From contig JAJEEK010000008.1 of assembly GCA_022821065.1 (NCBI GenBank), forward strand, positions 62,001 to 126,000: DNA of 64,000 nt, read 5' to 3'. The notes beneath the pieces were generated by a model, which was not told where the DNA came from, ran no database searches, and saw only the letters and a program-made list of their open reading frames with translations. Below, piece after piece: positions 1-8,331 of this stretch (position 1 is its first letter; every line of letters begins with the position of its first letter). Both the position numbers and the translations under genes were made by a program. Origin of the DNA: Candidatus Poribacteria bacterium. Lineage in GTDB: Bacteria > Poribacteria > WGA-4E > WGA-3G.

Positions 1-25
1 ATAGCCATCTCCAAGGAGGAGCGCA

Positions 26-1000
26 TTGTCAAAATTTAAAATCTTTATCACACGTCCTATTCCCGAAGAAATTGTCGAAAAATTAGCGGAAGAATGCGAC
101 ATTGACATGTGGCATACAAGTGCCATCTTGCCCCCTATTGCTGAAAAGATTTCACCGCTTGACGGGTTAATGACCTACGGACACGAGCCGGTTTCCCCAG
201 AGATGATTGCCACTGCGCCGAACCTCAAAGCAATCTCTGTTGTTGGGGTGGGTTATGATCACGTCCATGTTGAGGCGTGTCGAGAACGCGGCATCGCCGT
301 CGGGCATACACCGGGTGTCTTGAGCGATACCACAGCCGATATGACAATGGCACTCCTGCTCGCCGCTGCACGAAACATTGTTCCTGCCTATAACCACGTC
401 CAAGTGTCGAAGCAGTGGAACTACTATGATCCGAATATCCTCTGGGGTACCGATGTACATCACGCGACATTAGGCATCGTAGGCATGGGCAGAATCGGGT
501 ACGCCGTTGCCAAACGCGCTAAAGCGTTTGACATGCGGGTTCTCTATAACAAACGTGAACGTCGTACCGATTGGGAGCAAGAACTCGGTGTAGAATACGC
601 ACCCCTTGAGGAGCTCTTGCGTGCCTCCGATTTCGTGTCACTCCATGTTCCGTTGACCGAAGAGACAACACATCTCATCGGAAGATCGGAACTCTCACGC
701 ATGAAAAACAGTGCTATCTTAGTCAATGTCGCCAGAGGTCCCGTCGTTGATCACTACGCGCTCTATGATGCGCTCAAAGGTGGGCAGATTGCCGCTGCCG
801 CTGTTGACGTAACCGAACCAGAACCGATTAATACCGATCATCCATTACTCAGTTTAGATAACGTTCTTATTGCGCCACATCTCGGCAGTGCCACCGTCCA
901 AACTCGGATGAAAATGGCAACAATGGCGATGGAGAATTTGCTCGCTGGATTGAACGGGGAGCAGCTCCCTTATGGTGTCCTCCAACCGGACTTGCCATAG
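26..1000 (+). CDS. D-2-hydroxyacid dehydrogenase, NAD(P)-dependent
   Basis: This 324-residue protein belongs to the D-isomer-specific 2-hydroxyacid dehydrogenases, cytosolic enzymes that reduce 2-keto acids such as glyoxylate or hydroxypyruvate. The nucleotide-binding GMGRIG lies at residues 153-158. The family catalytic residues are present as R237 (in NVARGP), E266 (in EPEP) and H285 (in APHLGSAT). The start is a TTG at 26, chosen because AAGGAGGA sits at 13-20 with ideal spacing and the protein then begins at the normal family position. Nothing in the window identifies the substrate; glyoxylate/hydroxypyruvate reductase is the closest guess. The gene ends directly against a REP-like repeat. 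Family assignment is secure, substrate is not. Confidence 0.93.
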   Translation: MSKFKIFITRPIPEEIVEKLAEECDIDMWHTSAILPPIAEKISPLDGLMTYGHEPVSPEMIATAPNLKAISVVGVGYDHVHVEACRERGIAVGHTPGVLSDTTADMTMALLLAAARNIVPAYNHVQVSKQWNYYDPNILWGTDVHHATLGIVGMGRIGYAVAKRAKAFDMRVLYNKRERRTDWEQELGVEYAPLEELLRASDFVSLHVPLTEETTHLIGRSELSRMKNSAILVNVARGPVVDHYALYDALKGGQIAAAAVDVTEPEPINTDHPLLSLDNVLIAPHLGSATVQTRMKMATMAMENLLAGLNGEQLPYGVLQPDLP

Positions 1001-1057
1001 TAGGAGCGAGTTTTACTCTTGATTCTTCGGTAGGAGCGAGTTTTACTCGCGATCCCG
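1001..1057. repeat. REP-like palindromic repeat, one partial and one full copy
   Basis: TAGGAGCGAGTTTTACTC occurs at 1001-1018 and again at 1031-1048, where it continues into GCGATCCC. The full copy can fold as GGAGCGAG...CTCGC. The first copy starts right after the TAG stop of the dehydrogenase gene. A third, longer relative lies at 48350-48416. The arms resemble the GTAGGAGCGAG/CTCGCGATC repetitive extragenic palindromes known from Pseudomonas. Confidence 0.7.
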
Positions 1058-1099
1058 ATATCACTGCATATACGACACTAACTGAAACAAGGAGGAAAA

Positions 1100-2410
1100 A
1101 TGTTAGAAAAACTATTTGCGTTGAAAGACCACAACACCTCTGTAAGACGTGAACTGGTCGCCGGTCTCACGAATTTTATGACGATTTCGTATATAATCTT
1201 CGTGCAACCCAATTTTCTTTCAGCCGCGGGTATGAATTCTGGAGCTGTCATGGTTGCAACCTGCATATCTAGTGCACTTGCAACATTCCTCATGGCATTT
1301 CTAACAAACTACCCGGTTGTTTTAGCACCCGGTATGGGTCTAAATGCCTATTTTGCGTTTGAGATATGCAACCCCAGTTCAGGCTTACCGTGGCAAGAAG
1401 GATTAGGCATCGTTTTCATAGCAGGTTTGCTGTTTCTTATACTCTCATTTGTCGGTATACGCGAAGCCATTATGAACGCGCTGCCCACGTCGCTCCAAAA
1501 CGCCATTGCGATTGGTATCGGGCTGTTCATTGCGTTTATCGGGCTGCAGATGAGTGGTATCATTGCCAAGGATCCGAATACGTTTGTGACACTCGGTGCG
1601 CTCGATGACAGAAACGTGCTAATCTCTATCATCTGTATCGCCGTAATGCTCGCACTCCTTGCCCGGAGAGTGAAGGGTGCAATCCTGATCGGTATTCTGG
1701 TCGCAGCTGCTGCAAGCCTTATCGTCGGTGTCACCAATTTTAATGGCATCGCTGAGGTGCCCCCATCCATTGAACCGACCCTATTTAAATTACGGTTCCC
1801 TAACATCTTCGCCAAACTGGAATTGGTTCCGGTCCTCTTTGTGTTCTTCGCAATTGACATGTTTGATAGTATCGGCACGCTCACTGCCATCGGATATAGA
1901 GCGCAACTCATGGAAGCCGGAAAACTTGCCAAAGCGAGGCGCGCACTTATAACCGACGCAGCCGGCACCGTTGGCGGTGCCTGTCTTGGAACATCAACCG
2001 TAACATGCTACATCGAAAGTGCCACTGGTATCGCTGAAGGCGGACGCACAGGTCTCACTGCTATCGTCACTGGGATTCTCATGTTGCTCGCGCTCTTCTT
2101 TCAACCGCTCGTCCAACTCGTCGGCGGCAGCTACCCGATTAACCCGATTATTGGACCCGCACTCATCGTTGTCGGTGGATTGATGCTCAGAAATATCACC
2201 GAGATTGATTGGGAAGACATCACCGAATCGATTCCTGCTTTCCTTACAATACTGATAATGCCGCTCTCTTTCAGCATCACAGACGGCATCGGTTTCGGGG
2301 TCATTTCCTTAGCGTTTCTTAAGTTGGTGACCGGACGTAGAGCAGAGATCCATCCGATTATATATTATTTCGCCTTCTTCTTCATCGCTTGCTACATCGG
2401 CGGTCTGTAA
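1100..2410 (+). CDS. NCS2 family purine permease (AzgA/PbuG-like)
   Basis: A 436-residue polytopic inner-membrane protein of the nucleobase-cation symporter 2 superfamily, AzgA-like branch, expected to import adenine, guanine or hypoxanthine with protons. The N-terminal stretch TNFMTISYIIFVQPNFLSAA followed by APGMGLNAYFAF is the family hallmark, and the conserved FAIDMFDSIGTLTAIGYRAQ segment lies near residue 255. Twelve or more hydrophobic segments are visible. GGAGG at 1091-1095 precedes the ATG at 1100. The gene stands alone between repeats, so the context does not narrow the substrate. Family call is secure, exact purine specificity is inferred from the AzgA-like motifs. Confidence 0.93.
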   Translation: MLEKLFALKDHNTSVRRELVAGLTNFMTISYIIFVQPNFLSAAGMNSGAVMVATCISSALATFLMAFLTNYPVVLAPGMGLNAYFAFEICNPSSGLPWQEGLGIVFIAGLLFLILSFVGIREAIMNALPTSLQNAIAIGIGLFIAFIGLQMSGIIAKDPNTFVTLGALDDRNVLISIICIAVMLALLARRVKGAILIGILVAAAASLIVGVTNFNGIAEVPPSIEPTLFKLRFPNIFAKLELVPVLFVFFAIDMFDSIGTLTAIGYRAQLMEAGKLAKARRALITDAAGTVGGACLGTSTVTCYIESATGIAEGGRTGLTAIVTGILMLLALFFQPLVQLVGGSYPINPIIGPALIVVGGLMLRNITEIDWEDITESIPAFLTILIMPLSFSITDGIGFGVISLAFLKLVTGRRAEIHPIIYYFAFFFIACYIGGL

Positions 2411-2438
2411 AAGCGTTCGGAATCACTATTCTCCACAG

Positions 2439-2457
2439 GCGGGGTCTGAAACCCCGC
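2439..2457. repeat. Short intergenic palindrome (7-bp stem)
   Basis: GCGGGGT pairs with ACCCCGC across a five-base loop, followed by TTTAC. It lies 28 bases after the permease stop and could act as a terminator for it. It belongs to the variable-arm palindrome family described in the findings. Confidence 0.55.
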
Positions 2458-2485
2458 TTTACATCGCCTTACACGGAGATTTCAG

Positions 2486-2815
2486 ATGAAAAATCCCAAA
2501 ATTGTCGTCGGACACCTAATGAACGATGAACTGTTCGTCAAGTCCCTTCCTACCTCAAAACACTTGAATTGGATCAAATGGTTGGAAACCGACGAACTTG
2601 TTGAATTCTTCGCGGCGTTGTTCAAATTAATAACGCGGATTTCAGAAGGCAAAAAAGACGCTGATACACTCACAAGTTTTCTCTCCGGTTGGCGTGAAAC
2701 CGCCTTGATTAATTCCGAACCTGATGTCTTAGCGGATATTGCTGAGGCAGAACAGGAATTGGACGCTGGTGGTGGAAAACCGTGGTCACAAATCAAGAAA
2801 GAGATTGGGCTGTGA
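2486..2815 (+). CDS. Hypothetical protein, 109 aa
   Basis: A small soluble protein I do not recognise. It is charged, with predicted helices, no signal peptide and no membrane segment. The C-terminus reads GGGKPWSQIKKEIGL, a pattern reminiscent of small antitoxin-like proteins that end in a PW-x-x-(I/V)-K motif, but no toxin gene follows it (the next gene is convergent mobA). An ORF of similar length exists on the other strand; I prefer the plus strand because the ATG is preceded by CGGAGATTTCAG and the encoded protein has normal amino-acid composition. It may be cotranscribed with the permease, 75 bases upstream. Confidence 0.5.
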   Translation: MKNPKIVVGHLMNDELFVKSLPTSKHLNWIKWLETDELVEFFAALFKLITRISEGKKDADTLTSFLSGWRETALINSEPDVLADIAEAEQELDAGGGKPWSQIKKEIGL

Positions 2816-2861
2816 ATGCTCAGTCATATACCCTTGAACCCCTGCCAAGGAAAGTCGAAAA

Positions 2862-3503
2862 CTAAATAGTCCTGGCCTGTGCAAGATCTTCAGGGGTGTT
2901 GATGTTAAAAAAAGAGATACCATCGGGATCAAAAGCCTGCCAGACTTTAGGCGAAACGCACTTTATAGATGCCCGCTCCTGTAGCGCATGGACGCGCAAC
3001 TCAGATTCCTGTAGCATCAACTCGATGATAGGTAGACAGCGTTTAGAATAGACTGCGCACAATGTTTGGAGGGTTATCTGATCGCTATTGTTGTGGTCGG
3101 CGGGATTTCCTCGGTAGGTATAAGGCATCACAGCATCGTAATCGTCCAAAACGGAGATGAGATAAGTAAGCAGTTTCGGCATTAAAAACGGACTATCGCA
3201 CGCAACGCAGAGCGCAGCGTCATGCGAAGCGGTCATCAAGCCGGTATAGATACCACCCAACGCGCCAGCGTCTGGAACAATATCACCCTGCATCGGTAGA
3301 CCGAGATGCGCGTATTCATCCGGTGTATTCGTGATAAGGAGCAGCTCGTCCGTAACAGGACGGATACAGCGGATAACGTGCCCGATGAGTGAATCGGCTC
3401 CGAGTTGTATCAACGCCTTATTCTGACCCATCCGCCGACTCGTTCCACCCGCAAGGATTACACCGGTAACTGACATCGGTTGTTTATGCGCGTTTGATGA
3501 CAT
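2862..3503 (-). CDS. mobA: Molybdenum cofactor guanylyltransferase MobA
   Basis: A 213-residue nucleotidyltransferase that attaches GMP to molybdopterin to make the guanine dinucleotide form of the molybdenum cofactor in the cytosol. The signature GVILAGGTSRRMGQNKA at residues 14-30 gives the nucleotide-binding loop and the catalytic-site lysine; the CDSPFLMP segment near residue 100 supplies the metal-binding aspartate. Length fits the family. The first ATG (3503) overlaps the upstream peptidase gene by 20 bases; a second ATG at 3476 (MSVTGVILAGG) starts just after the peptidase stop and could be the true start. No other Mo-cofactor genes are in the window. Confidence 0.9.
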   Translation of the reverse strand: MSSNAHKQPMSVTGVILAGGTSRRMGQNKALIQLGADSLIGHVIRCIRPVTDELLLITNTPDEYAHLGLPMQGDIVPDAGALGGIYTGLMTASHDAALCVACDSPFLMPKLLTYLISVLDDYDAVMPYTYRGNPADHNNSDQITLQTLCAVYSKRCLPIIELMLQESELRVHALQERASIKCVSPKVWQAFDPDGISFFNINTPEDLAQARTI

Positions 3504-4701
3504 CGATAATTAACTCACCTACTTGTTGCAAATTCTCCATATTGAGCAGATCAACCTGATCCCGTTTTGAATGGATTTTTAATGCGACACGACCGACACC
3601 TCCAGCCGTCAACGTAACCGTTTCAAATCCACGACTGGCAATCGGAATGCTGTCCAACCCGACCCCGATCGGCAGGTAACGCTCCGAGACCCGCACACCG
3701 AGTGAGTCCCCGGATGCTCGAAAAAGGTCTGCTAACGTCCGTGTTGTATGAACAGGTGGAATCCCATAACGTGTGACCATACTAACACCGTTTCCAACGC
3801 CGAGACCGTCTAAATTAATAACATAGGTATTCTCACGATCGTATTCATCGGCGTGTGTTTGGATATAGCGCAATGCACCGCACATGCCGTATTCTTCTGC
3901 ACCAGTGGCGAGGAATGTTATCGGTCTCTTCTCGTCAAGTGCCGTCACTACACGTGCAATTTCAAGCATAACACCGACACCAGACGCATTATCGAACGCG
4001 CCGGGAGAACGGTTCTGTGTCGTATTGGCTTGTAAAAGCAACAGACAAAAAATCGTAATTCCGGCAACAGACCAGACGATATAATCGTACGGGCTGGGGG
4101 ATTTGGTCTGGGAATAGACCAAATCCATTCCTTGTATTACATGGCCAACCCCTATAGTGCCGACCTTAATAACCGCGACAACTGTTAATGCTACGAGACC
4201 GATGATCGCTATACCGTAAAACGCTGCGCGCACTGCGATCGGTAATGTCTGGGATTTGGAGTCGTAGTGTGCAATAAAAAGTAAGGTTGGGGTATTGCCG
4301 TCTCTTTTCTGACCGTTCGTTGCGATGATGTTCTCTGTGCGGAGTCTTCTACCCACATCATACAAACCTTCAAATCGTCTCTGCCACTGCGTAAAAAACA
4401 GTGCTATGAAGAGACTGAACAGGCAGGCAAGACAGACAGGTATCGGGAACCGGTCCCCAATCCACGGCACCGACAAAATGACCGGTATGAAGAGCATAGA
4501 AATGATACGAGGCAAAACTTCGGCGGGAAATTTTGTAAATGAGAACGGTTCCCATGAAACATCCAATCCCAGCGCTGTAAATTGCGTAACGATATAGTCT
4601 TGCACTTCCGCCTCACCCGAGCTGTCCACTAACCTCGGAATAGCGAGTTGTGTGATGTGATCGTATGCGCGCGCTGCATCGTAGATGTGGCTTGTATGCA
4701 T
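3484..4701 (-). CDS. M28 family zinc peptidase with membrane segments
   Basis: A 405-residue metallopeptidase of clan MH (M28 aminopeptidase type). All metal-site residues are visible: H145 and D147 (AHYDS), D237 (FDNASG), the E269-E270 pair (GAEEYG), D298 (NLDGLG) and H377 (KIHSKRDQ). Unlike soluble M28 enzymes it carries hydrophobic segments around residues 63-80, 85-103, 155-180 and 206-225, so the first three interrupt or precede the catalytic core and would anchor it in the inner membrane. There is no cleavable signal peptide. It shares 20 bases with mobA downstream, which suggests translational coupling without an obvious functional link. Substrate unknown. Confidence 0.85.
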   Translation of the reverse strand: MHTSHIYDAARAYDHITQLAIPRLVDSSGEAEVQDYIVTQFTALGLDVSWEPFSFTKFPAEVLPRIISMLFIPVILSVPWIGDRFPIPVCLACLFSLFIALFFTQWQRRFEGLYDVGRRLRTENIIATNGQKRDGNTPTLLFIAHYDSKSQTLPIAVRAAFYGIAIIGLVALTVVAVIKVGTIGVGHVIQGMDLVYSQTKSPSPYDYIVWSVAGITIFCLLLLQANTTQNRSPGAFDNASGVGVMLEIARVVTALDEKRPITFLATGAEEYGMCGALRYIQTHADEYDRENTYVINLDGLGVGNGVSMVTRYGIPPVHTTRTLADLFRASGDSLGVRVSERYLPIGVGLDSIPIASRGFETVTLTAGGVGRVALKIHSKRDQVDLLNMENLQQVGELIIDVIKRA

Positions 4702-4766
4702 AAGGGAACTTCTTCTATTTTTTGGTTACCGCGAAAACTTAACCCGTAATGAAATGGAAAGGTAAA

Positions 4767-6143
4767 TTAAAAAACTAACTCTGACCGGAATCGTCTGCCT
4801 AAACGTCCTTTGAGAGTACTGGTAATTTGGCGTTCCGACTGCGCAATATTGTTCAGCTCGTCAGGATCGTTTTCCAAATCGTATAATTCGGTTACGTCGT
4901 TGTAGTTTTCGATGAGTTTATGGGTCGCCGTGCGGATACACCGGAAACTTCGGAGGGCACTGACGGTTTCGGAGCGGTGCGTTTCAGTTTCACCACGGAG
5001 CAACGGTGCGATAGAGCGCGCATCAATTCGAGGTAACACCGGCACACCAGCAAAATCACAGATCGTCGGGTTCACGTCGATGAGCTCAATCAAACCGTCT
5101 GAAACCTGATTTTTTGGAATGCCAGGTCCAGCGACGATAAGTGGCACCCGTAGCGAGGCTTCATAAGCGACGCTCTTGGTGTAAAGTCCGTGATCACCGA
5201 GCATTTCGCCGTGGTCGCTCGAATAGATGATATAGGTATTGTCAAGCATTCCGCGCTGTTCGAGTGCACGAAGCATCTCGCCGATCTGGGCATCAATGAG
5301 TTCCGTCGCGGCACAGTATTGTTGTCGAGTTACAGCAATCTCTTCGGAACTGATATCCACAACGCGTCGCTTCACCCATTCAGGTTTTCCGTCCATATCG
5401 TCAACAATAGGCGGCGGCATCTCCGCATTCCGATATTTGTCGCCGTATTCGGTGGGAGGATCGAAGGGGTCATGGGGGCCGACGAAACTGACGAACATGT
5501 GCCACGGGAAGTCATCAGGAATGGTCTCGATAAATTCAGTTGCGCGCCTGCCGATATAGGTATCGGCGAAATCTTCTGTTGAGAGGACAGAATCGTGTGA
5601 ACCGTTTTTAATCCAGCTGCCGCGACTCCGTTTCCGATAATCTTCGTGAAACGCCTTGAGCATACCTTTTTCTTCCAGATAGTGGGTGTAGGGACCGATA
5701 GGTGTCGGCGAACTTCCGGCGTGCATCTTACCTTCACACTCTTCGGGATGCGTGAACCCCCAACTGTACGTGCGAGGTCGGTCGCCGTAGCGTCCGTTAT
5801 AACCGTCCGGTTTGGCGAGGTCGAGTTTTCCGACGCATCCGACACGATAGCCGTGGTCCCGGAGTTGCTGGTAGTAAGTCGGGACAGTAGCAGGCAAAAA
5901 ACTGCCGTTATCCACCGCTCCCAATCGAGAGGGTTGCAGACCGGATGCAAGTCCGATCCGTGAGGGGGCACAAACCGGTGCATTGACTGTACAGTTTGGA
6001 AAACTCACACCGGCTTCCGCTAACCGCCGGAGGTTAGGCGTATTGAGTGCCGGTGGCGCATTCTCAGCAGTTTCAAGATAGTCGTACCGGTGCTGGTCCG
6101 ACATGATGAAAAGAACGTTTGGTCTGTCAGTTTTTCGTGTCAT
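4767..6143 (-). CDS. Type I sulfatase (formylglycine-dependent)
   Basis: A 458-residue sulfatase of the alkaline-phosphatase superfamily that hydrolyses sulfate esters. The core motif C58-A-P-S-R62 supplies the cysteine converted to formylglycine. D16 (MSDQHR) and the later SSDHGEMLGDHG segment supply calcium ligands. I see no clear signal peptide, so it may be cytoplasmic or exported by another route. Such enzymes are abundant in bacteria that degrade sulfated polysaccharides or proteoglycans, and several small choline/phosphonate-type relatives exist, so substrate is open. The only sulfatase-modifying-factor-fold protein in the window (37098-38003) seems to lack the first active-site cysteine, so the maturase must be elsewhere. 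Confidence 0.92.
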   Translation of the reverse strand: MTRKTDRPNVLFIMSDQHRYDYLETAENAPPALNTPNLRRLAEAGVSFPNCTVNAPVCAPSRIGLASGLQPSRLGAVDNGSFLPATVPTYYQQLRDHGYRVGCVGKLDLAKPDGYNGRYGDRPRTYSWGFTHPEECEGKMHAGSSPTPIGPYTHYLEEKGMLKAFHEDYRKRSRGSWIKNGSHDSVLSTEDFADTYIGRRATEFIETIPDDFPWHMFVSFVGPHDPFDPPTEYGDKYRNAEMPPPIVDDMDGKPEWVKRRVVDISSEEIAVTRQQYCAATELIDAQIGEMLRALEQRGMLDNTYIIYSSDHGEMLGDHGLYTKSVAYEASLRVPLIVAGPGIPKNQVSDGLIELIDVNPTICDFAGVPVLPRIDARSIAPLLRGETETHRSETVSALRSFRCIRTATHKLIENYNDVTELYDLENDPDELNNIAQSERQITSTLKGRLGRRFRSELVF

Positions 6144-6218
6144 CTTAATTATTCCGTAGTTTCTCCATACGTTAACGTGTGGTTGGCATCACAAGTACAC
6201 GGAGCACATTTAAGCAAC

Positions 6219-6402
6219 TTATAGCGTTGGGATCGCTAACTGTTTACAGATTTCTTTAGCCAATTGATTATCAATTTCAGTATGGCGAGGCACAGGCGTT
6301 TTCGTATCCATCACAGAGTTTCCCCATACAGCATGCCTTCTCCCTTCACGAATCAACACAACCGTGTTTCTTGAGATGTTTAATTAACGCTCTTCGCTTC
6401 AT
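6219..6402 (-). pseudogene. hicA: HicA-type toxin, frameshifted
   Basis: Reading the minus strand from ATG at 6402 gives MKRRALIKHLKKHGCV, then D-S-stop. Adding back two bases after codon 16 restores a continuous HicA reading frame, IREGRRHAVWGNSV... through VPRHTEID to ...KQLAIPTL and a TAA at 6219-6221, giving the usual length of about 61 residues. HicA is an mRNA interferase with a double-stranded RNA-binding fold; its catalytic histidine falls in the shifted part (GRRHAVW). The ATG overlaps the stop of the upstream antitoxin gene as ATGA, the classical hicBA-like coupling. As it stands the toxin would be a dead 18-residue peptide. A sequencing error cannot be excluded. Confidence 0.85.
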
Positions 6403-6611
6403 ATTTGGATCGCAACTGCCTGATAGCCATTTTCGACAAGGCTAATGGCTTCCTCGCGGTTGATTTCGAGTATTTCGCCGAGTGTAATTTTCAGTGTATC
6501 CAGCAATTCATCGCGCGTTTTTTCTTGGCAATTCACGATCGGAATTTCCTGGATCCGCCCGACCCACCACTCTCCGCGTTGCTGGATGAGCGCAGTATAG
6601 GTATGTGCCAC
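6399..6611 (-). CDS. hicB: HicB family antitoxin
   Basis: A 70-residue antitoxin of the HicB partial-RNase-H fold, with the family pattern YTALIQQRGEWWVGRIQEIP followed by GVNCQ-like VNCQEKTRDEL. It would bind and neutralise the HicA RNase encoded immediately downstream. I start it at the GTG at 6611 because AAAGGAGGG lies just upstream and because the promoter -10 lies inside the longer open frame. It ends in QIsomer-free QAVAIQI with no DNA-binding tail, so autoregulation would need the complex or another factor. The partner toxin is frameshifted, leaving an orphan antitoxin that could still counter related HicA toxins. Confidence 0.85.
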   Translation of the reverse strand: MAHTYTALIQQRGEWWVGRIQEIPIVNCQEKTRDELLDTLKITLGEILEINREEAISLVENGYQAVAIQI

Positions 6612-6642
6612 GGGGTTCTCCCTCCTTTGTTGTTTAAGGTTT

Positions 6643-6671
6643 ATTATACACACGATTATATCAATTTTCAA
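6643..6671 (-). promoter_or_regulatory. Sigma-70 promoter of hicBA
   Basis: On the minus strand TTGAAA (6666-6671) and TATAAT (6643-6648) are separated by 17 bases, with the antitoxin Shine-Dalgarno and GTG start just downstream. The placement excludes the longer antitoxin ORF. Confidence 0.75.
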
Positions 6672-6709
6672 CGAAAAATAACCACCATTAGAACATTAGA
6701 ATAACATCC

Positions 6710-6738
6710 TTGCCAAAACCTAACGGGTATGCTATCAT
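6710..6738 (+). promoter_or_regulatory. Sigma-70 promoter of the glyoxalase-fold gene
   Basis: TTGCCA (6710-6715) and TATCAT (6733-6738) are separated by 17 bases, 30 bases upstream of an ATG preceded by AAAAAGGAG. It diverges from the hicBA promoter. Confidence 0.65.
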
Positions 6739-6768
6739 GTTCACATAATTCTTAAAAAGGAGAATGAC

Positions 6769-7191
6769 ATGGCAGTTTTTTTACATACACGGGTTCGCGT
6801 CAGCGACCTCGACGGTTCTATTGATTGGTATTGCGACCACTTAGGGTTTAAAGTCCTCAGTCGGAGCGATAAATCCCCGGCAGGCAACCAGATCGTACAC
6901 CTCGAACTACCGGGCAATGCACACACGTTAGAATTAACCTATTCACCGGATTTCGATCTTCAGGTCCAAGAGGATCTAATGCATTTCGCTATCGGGGTCC
7001 CGGATATTGTCGAATTTTGCGACGGGTTAGAGAAAGCAGGACTGGAGATTTGGCCCGATGAATGGCGTAAACAGTTCACGTCCGGTGGTATGAAGATGGC
7101 GTTCATCACGGATCCCGACGGCTACGAAGTCGAAATCTTAGAACGCAAAGACGCCGCTGGCGATCCGCTTGATGTACTTGACGAATCTTAA
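6769..7191 (+). CDS. Glyoxalase I-like VOC family protein
   Basis: A 140-residue vicinal-oxygen-chelate protein closest to lactoylglutathione lyase, which isomerises the methylglyoxal-glutathione hemithioacetal. The four metal ligands fall at H6, E55, H72 and E122, almost exactly the E. coli GloA spacing (5, 56, 74, 122), and the ITDPDGYEVEILE ending is typical. It is therefore likely an active metal enzyme, though VOC proteins also act in fosfomycin resistance or ring cleavage and those cannot be excluded. AAAAAGGAGAATGAC precedes the ATG. It is monocistronic: its own promoter lies upstream and the next gene is convergent. Confidence 0.88.
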   Translation: MAVFLHTRVRVSDLDGSIDWYCDHLGFKVLSRSDKSPAGNQIVHLELPGNAHTLELTYSPDFDLQVQEDLMHFAIGVPDIVEFCDGLEKAGLEIWPDEWRKQFTSGGMKMAFITDPDGYEVEILERKDAAGDPLDVLDES

Positions 7192-7200
7192 ATCGTAACC

Positions 7201-7232
7201 TGTAGGGTGGGTTGAACGAAGAGAAACCCAAC
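7201..7232. repeat. Intergenic palindrome of the GTAGGGTGGGTT type
   Basis: GTAGGGTGGGTT is followed after a short loop by AAACCCA, giving a TGGGTT/AACCCA stem. It lies between two convergent genes and may terminate both. Repeats with this GTAGGGTGGGTT...AACCCA shape are widespread in unrelated bacteria. Confidence 0.55.
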
Positions 7233-7240
7233 AAAATCAG

Positions 7241-8056
7241 TTAGACGTAAGGCCAAAACTGGTTCCACGCTGTTAACCAATCTTTTGCCCGACTTTCAAC
7301 GGTGACAGGACCGGTGATCTCGATCCCTGTTCGTCCCTTGAATTCAGCGAGTTTTTCCACGCTTGAAAGTTCAATTTTGATTGTCGTTGGTGTATCCGGG
7401 ACGTATGGTTTAACGCGTGTGAAATCCGAGAGTGCCGCCTTGGTTGCATCTTCAATCAATTGACGTGCGCGAACGGGTGGCAGTTGTCTTGCGCTAAATC
7501 GGCTTAACCCTTTTTTCACAGCGACTGTTGGCAGTTCATCGCCGAGGAGTTCTTTGGCTTCTCGGCAGACTGCCGCATCGCCTGTAACAAGCGCGATCGG
7601 CACACCGTAAGCACCGTTGAGCGCAGCGTTCACACCCGTTTCACCCACCAAATCGTCGTTGAACCAGAGATTTCGGTACTGCACACTGGAGATGGTATGG
7701 CACAAGACACCATCAGGCGTGCCGTTACGGGCATGCATACCAATCAGTAGGCAGGCATCGCAACCCTCTTCCCACATATCGTCGTAGCGTCCCCAACCGT
7801 GATGTGCGACCCATTCGCAATCTGGATGAATCTTATCTGGGATGAGCGAATTAAAAGTCCATCCCTGTCCTGCCCCGTGGCAATCCACAACAACGGCTTC
7901 TGTCGCGCCTGCCGCTTTCGCACCGCGCACCGCGGCGTTGATCTCTTCCGTATAGAGGTGTCGTCCCTCTTCAAACATCGCCGCACCGCCGCTGACCTGA
8001 TCCCACACGACAATACCACTAACACCTTCCATATCCGACATAATCAGTACTCGCAC
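7241..8056 (-). CDS. M55 family D-aminopeptidase (DppA-like)
   Basis: A 271-residue zinc peptidase of the DppA family, which releases N-terminal D-amino acids from short peptides and is linked to use of peptidoglycan-derived D-Ala peptides. Zinc ligands are visible as D8 and E10 (MSDMEG), H60 (DCHGAG), H109 (GMHA) and E140 (GE), and the nucleophilic cysteine is C120, eleven residues after H109 as in Bacillus DppA. Length is normal. The start is a GTG at 8056 behind a GAGGGAG ribosome-binding site. No peptide transporter genes are adjacent, unlike the Bacillus dpp operon. Confidence in family is high. Confidence 0.9.
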   Translation of the reverse strand: MRVLIMSDMEGVSGIVVWDQVSGGAAMFEEGRHLYTEEINAAVRGAKAAGATEAVVVDCHGAGQGWTFNSLIPDKIHPDCEWVAHHGWGRYDDMWEEGCDACLLIGMHARNGTPDGVLCHTISSVQYRNLWFNDDLVGETGVNAALNGAYGVPIALVTGDAAVCREAKELLGDELPTVAVKKGLSRFSARQLPPVRARQLIEDATKAALSDFTRVKPYVPDTPTTIKIELSSVEKLAEFKGRTGIEITGPVTVESRAKDWLTAWNQFWPYV

Positions 8057-8238
8057 AGGTTTACTCCCTCTTCCTGCTGGATCCCATAGATTTTACTATC
8101 GTTTTCGGTTTTTAAGTCCGAACGATATTCAACTTTATTCACTTTTAGAGAGGATACCATTTTTCTTGACAAACTTCAACTCATATCTTCAAAAATACGC
8201 TGCCAAAAACTTTACACATCCGACTGAGTACTTCTGAT

Positions 8239-8267
8239 TTGACATACATCTGCTGTTGTGATATAAT
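8239..8267 (+). promoter_or_regulatory. Consensus sigma-70 promoter of argS
   Basis: TTGACA (8239-8244), a 17-base spacer and TATAAT (8262-8267): a perfect match to the housekeeping consensus. The predicted transcript has about 58 untranslated bases before the argS ATG, with no recognisable Shine-Dalgarno. The rest of the 275-base gap to the divergent peptidase gene shows nothing else. Confidence 0.85.
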
Positions 8268-8331
8268 TTTGCTTGTTGAAAACGTGAACCCTATAAGAAA
8301 AATTGACCAATATACACCTTAATTTGTTGAT

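Noticed and set aside
1348-1968. 206-codon minus-strand open frame across the permease gene
   Set aside because: Antisense shadow of the purine permease, which has full family conservation on the plus strand.
6612-6671. Longer HicB start with 90 residues
   Set aside because: The promoter -10 and -35 hexamers lie inside the extra codons and the GTG at 6611 has a strong ribosome-binding site.
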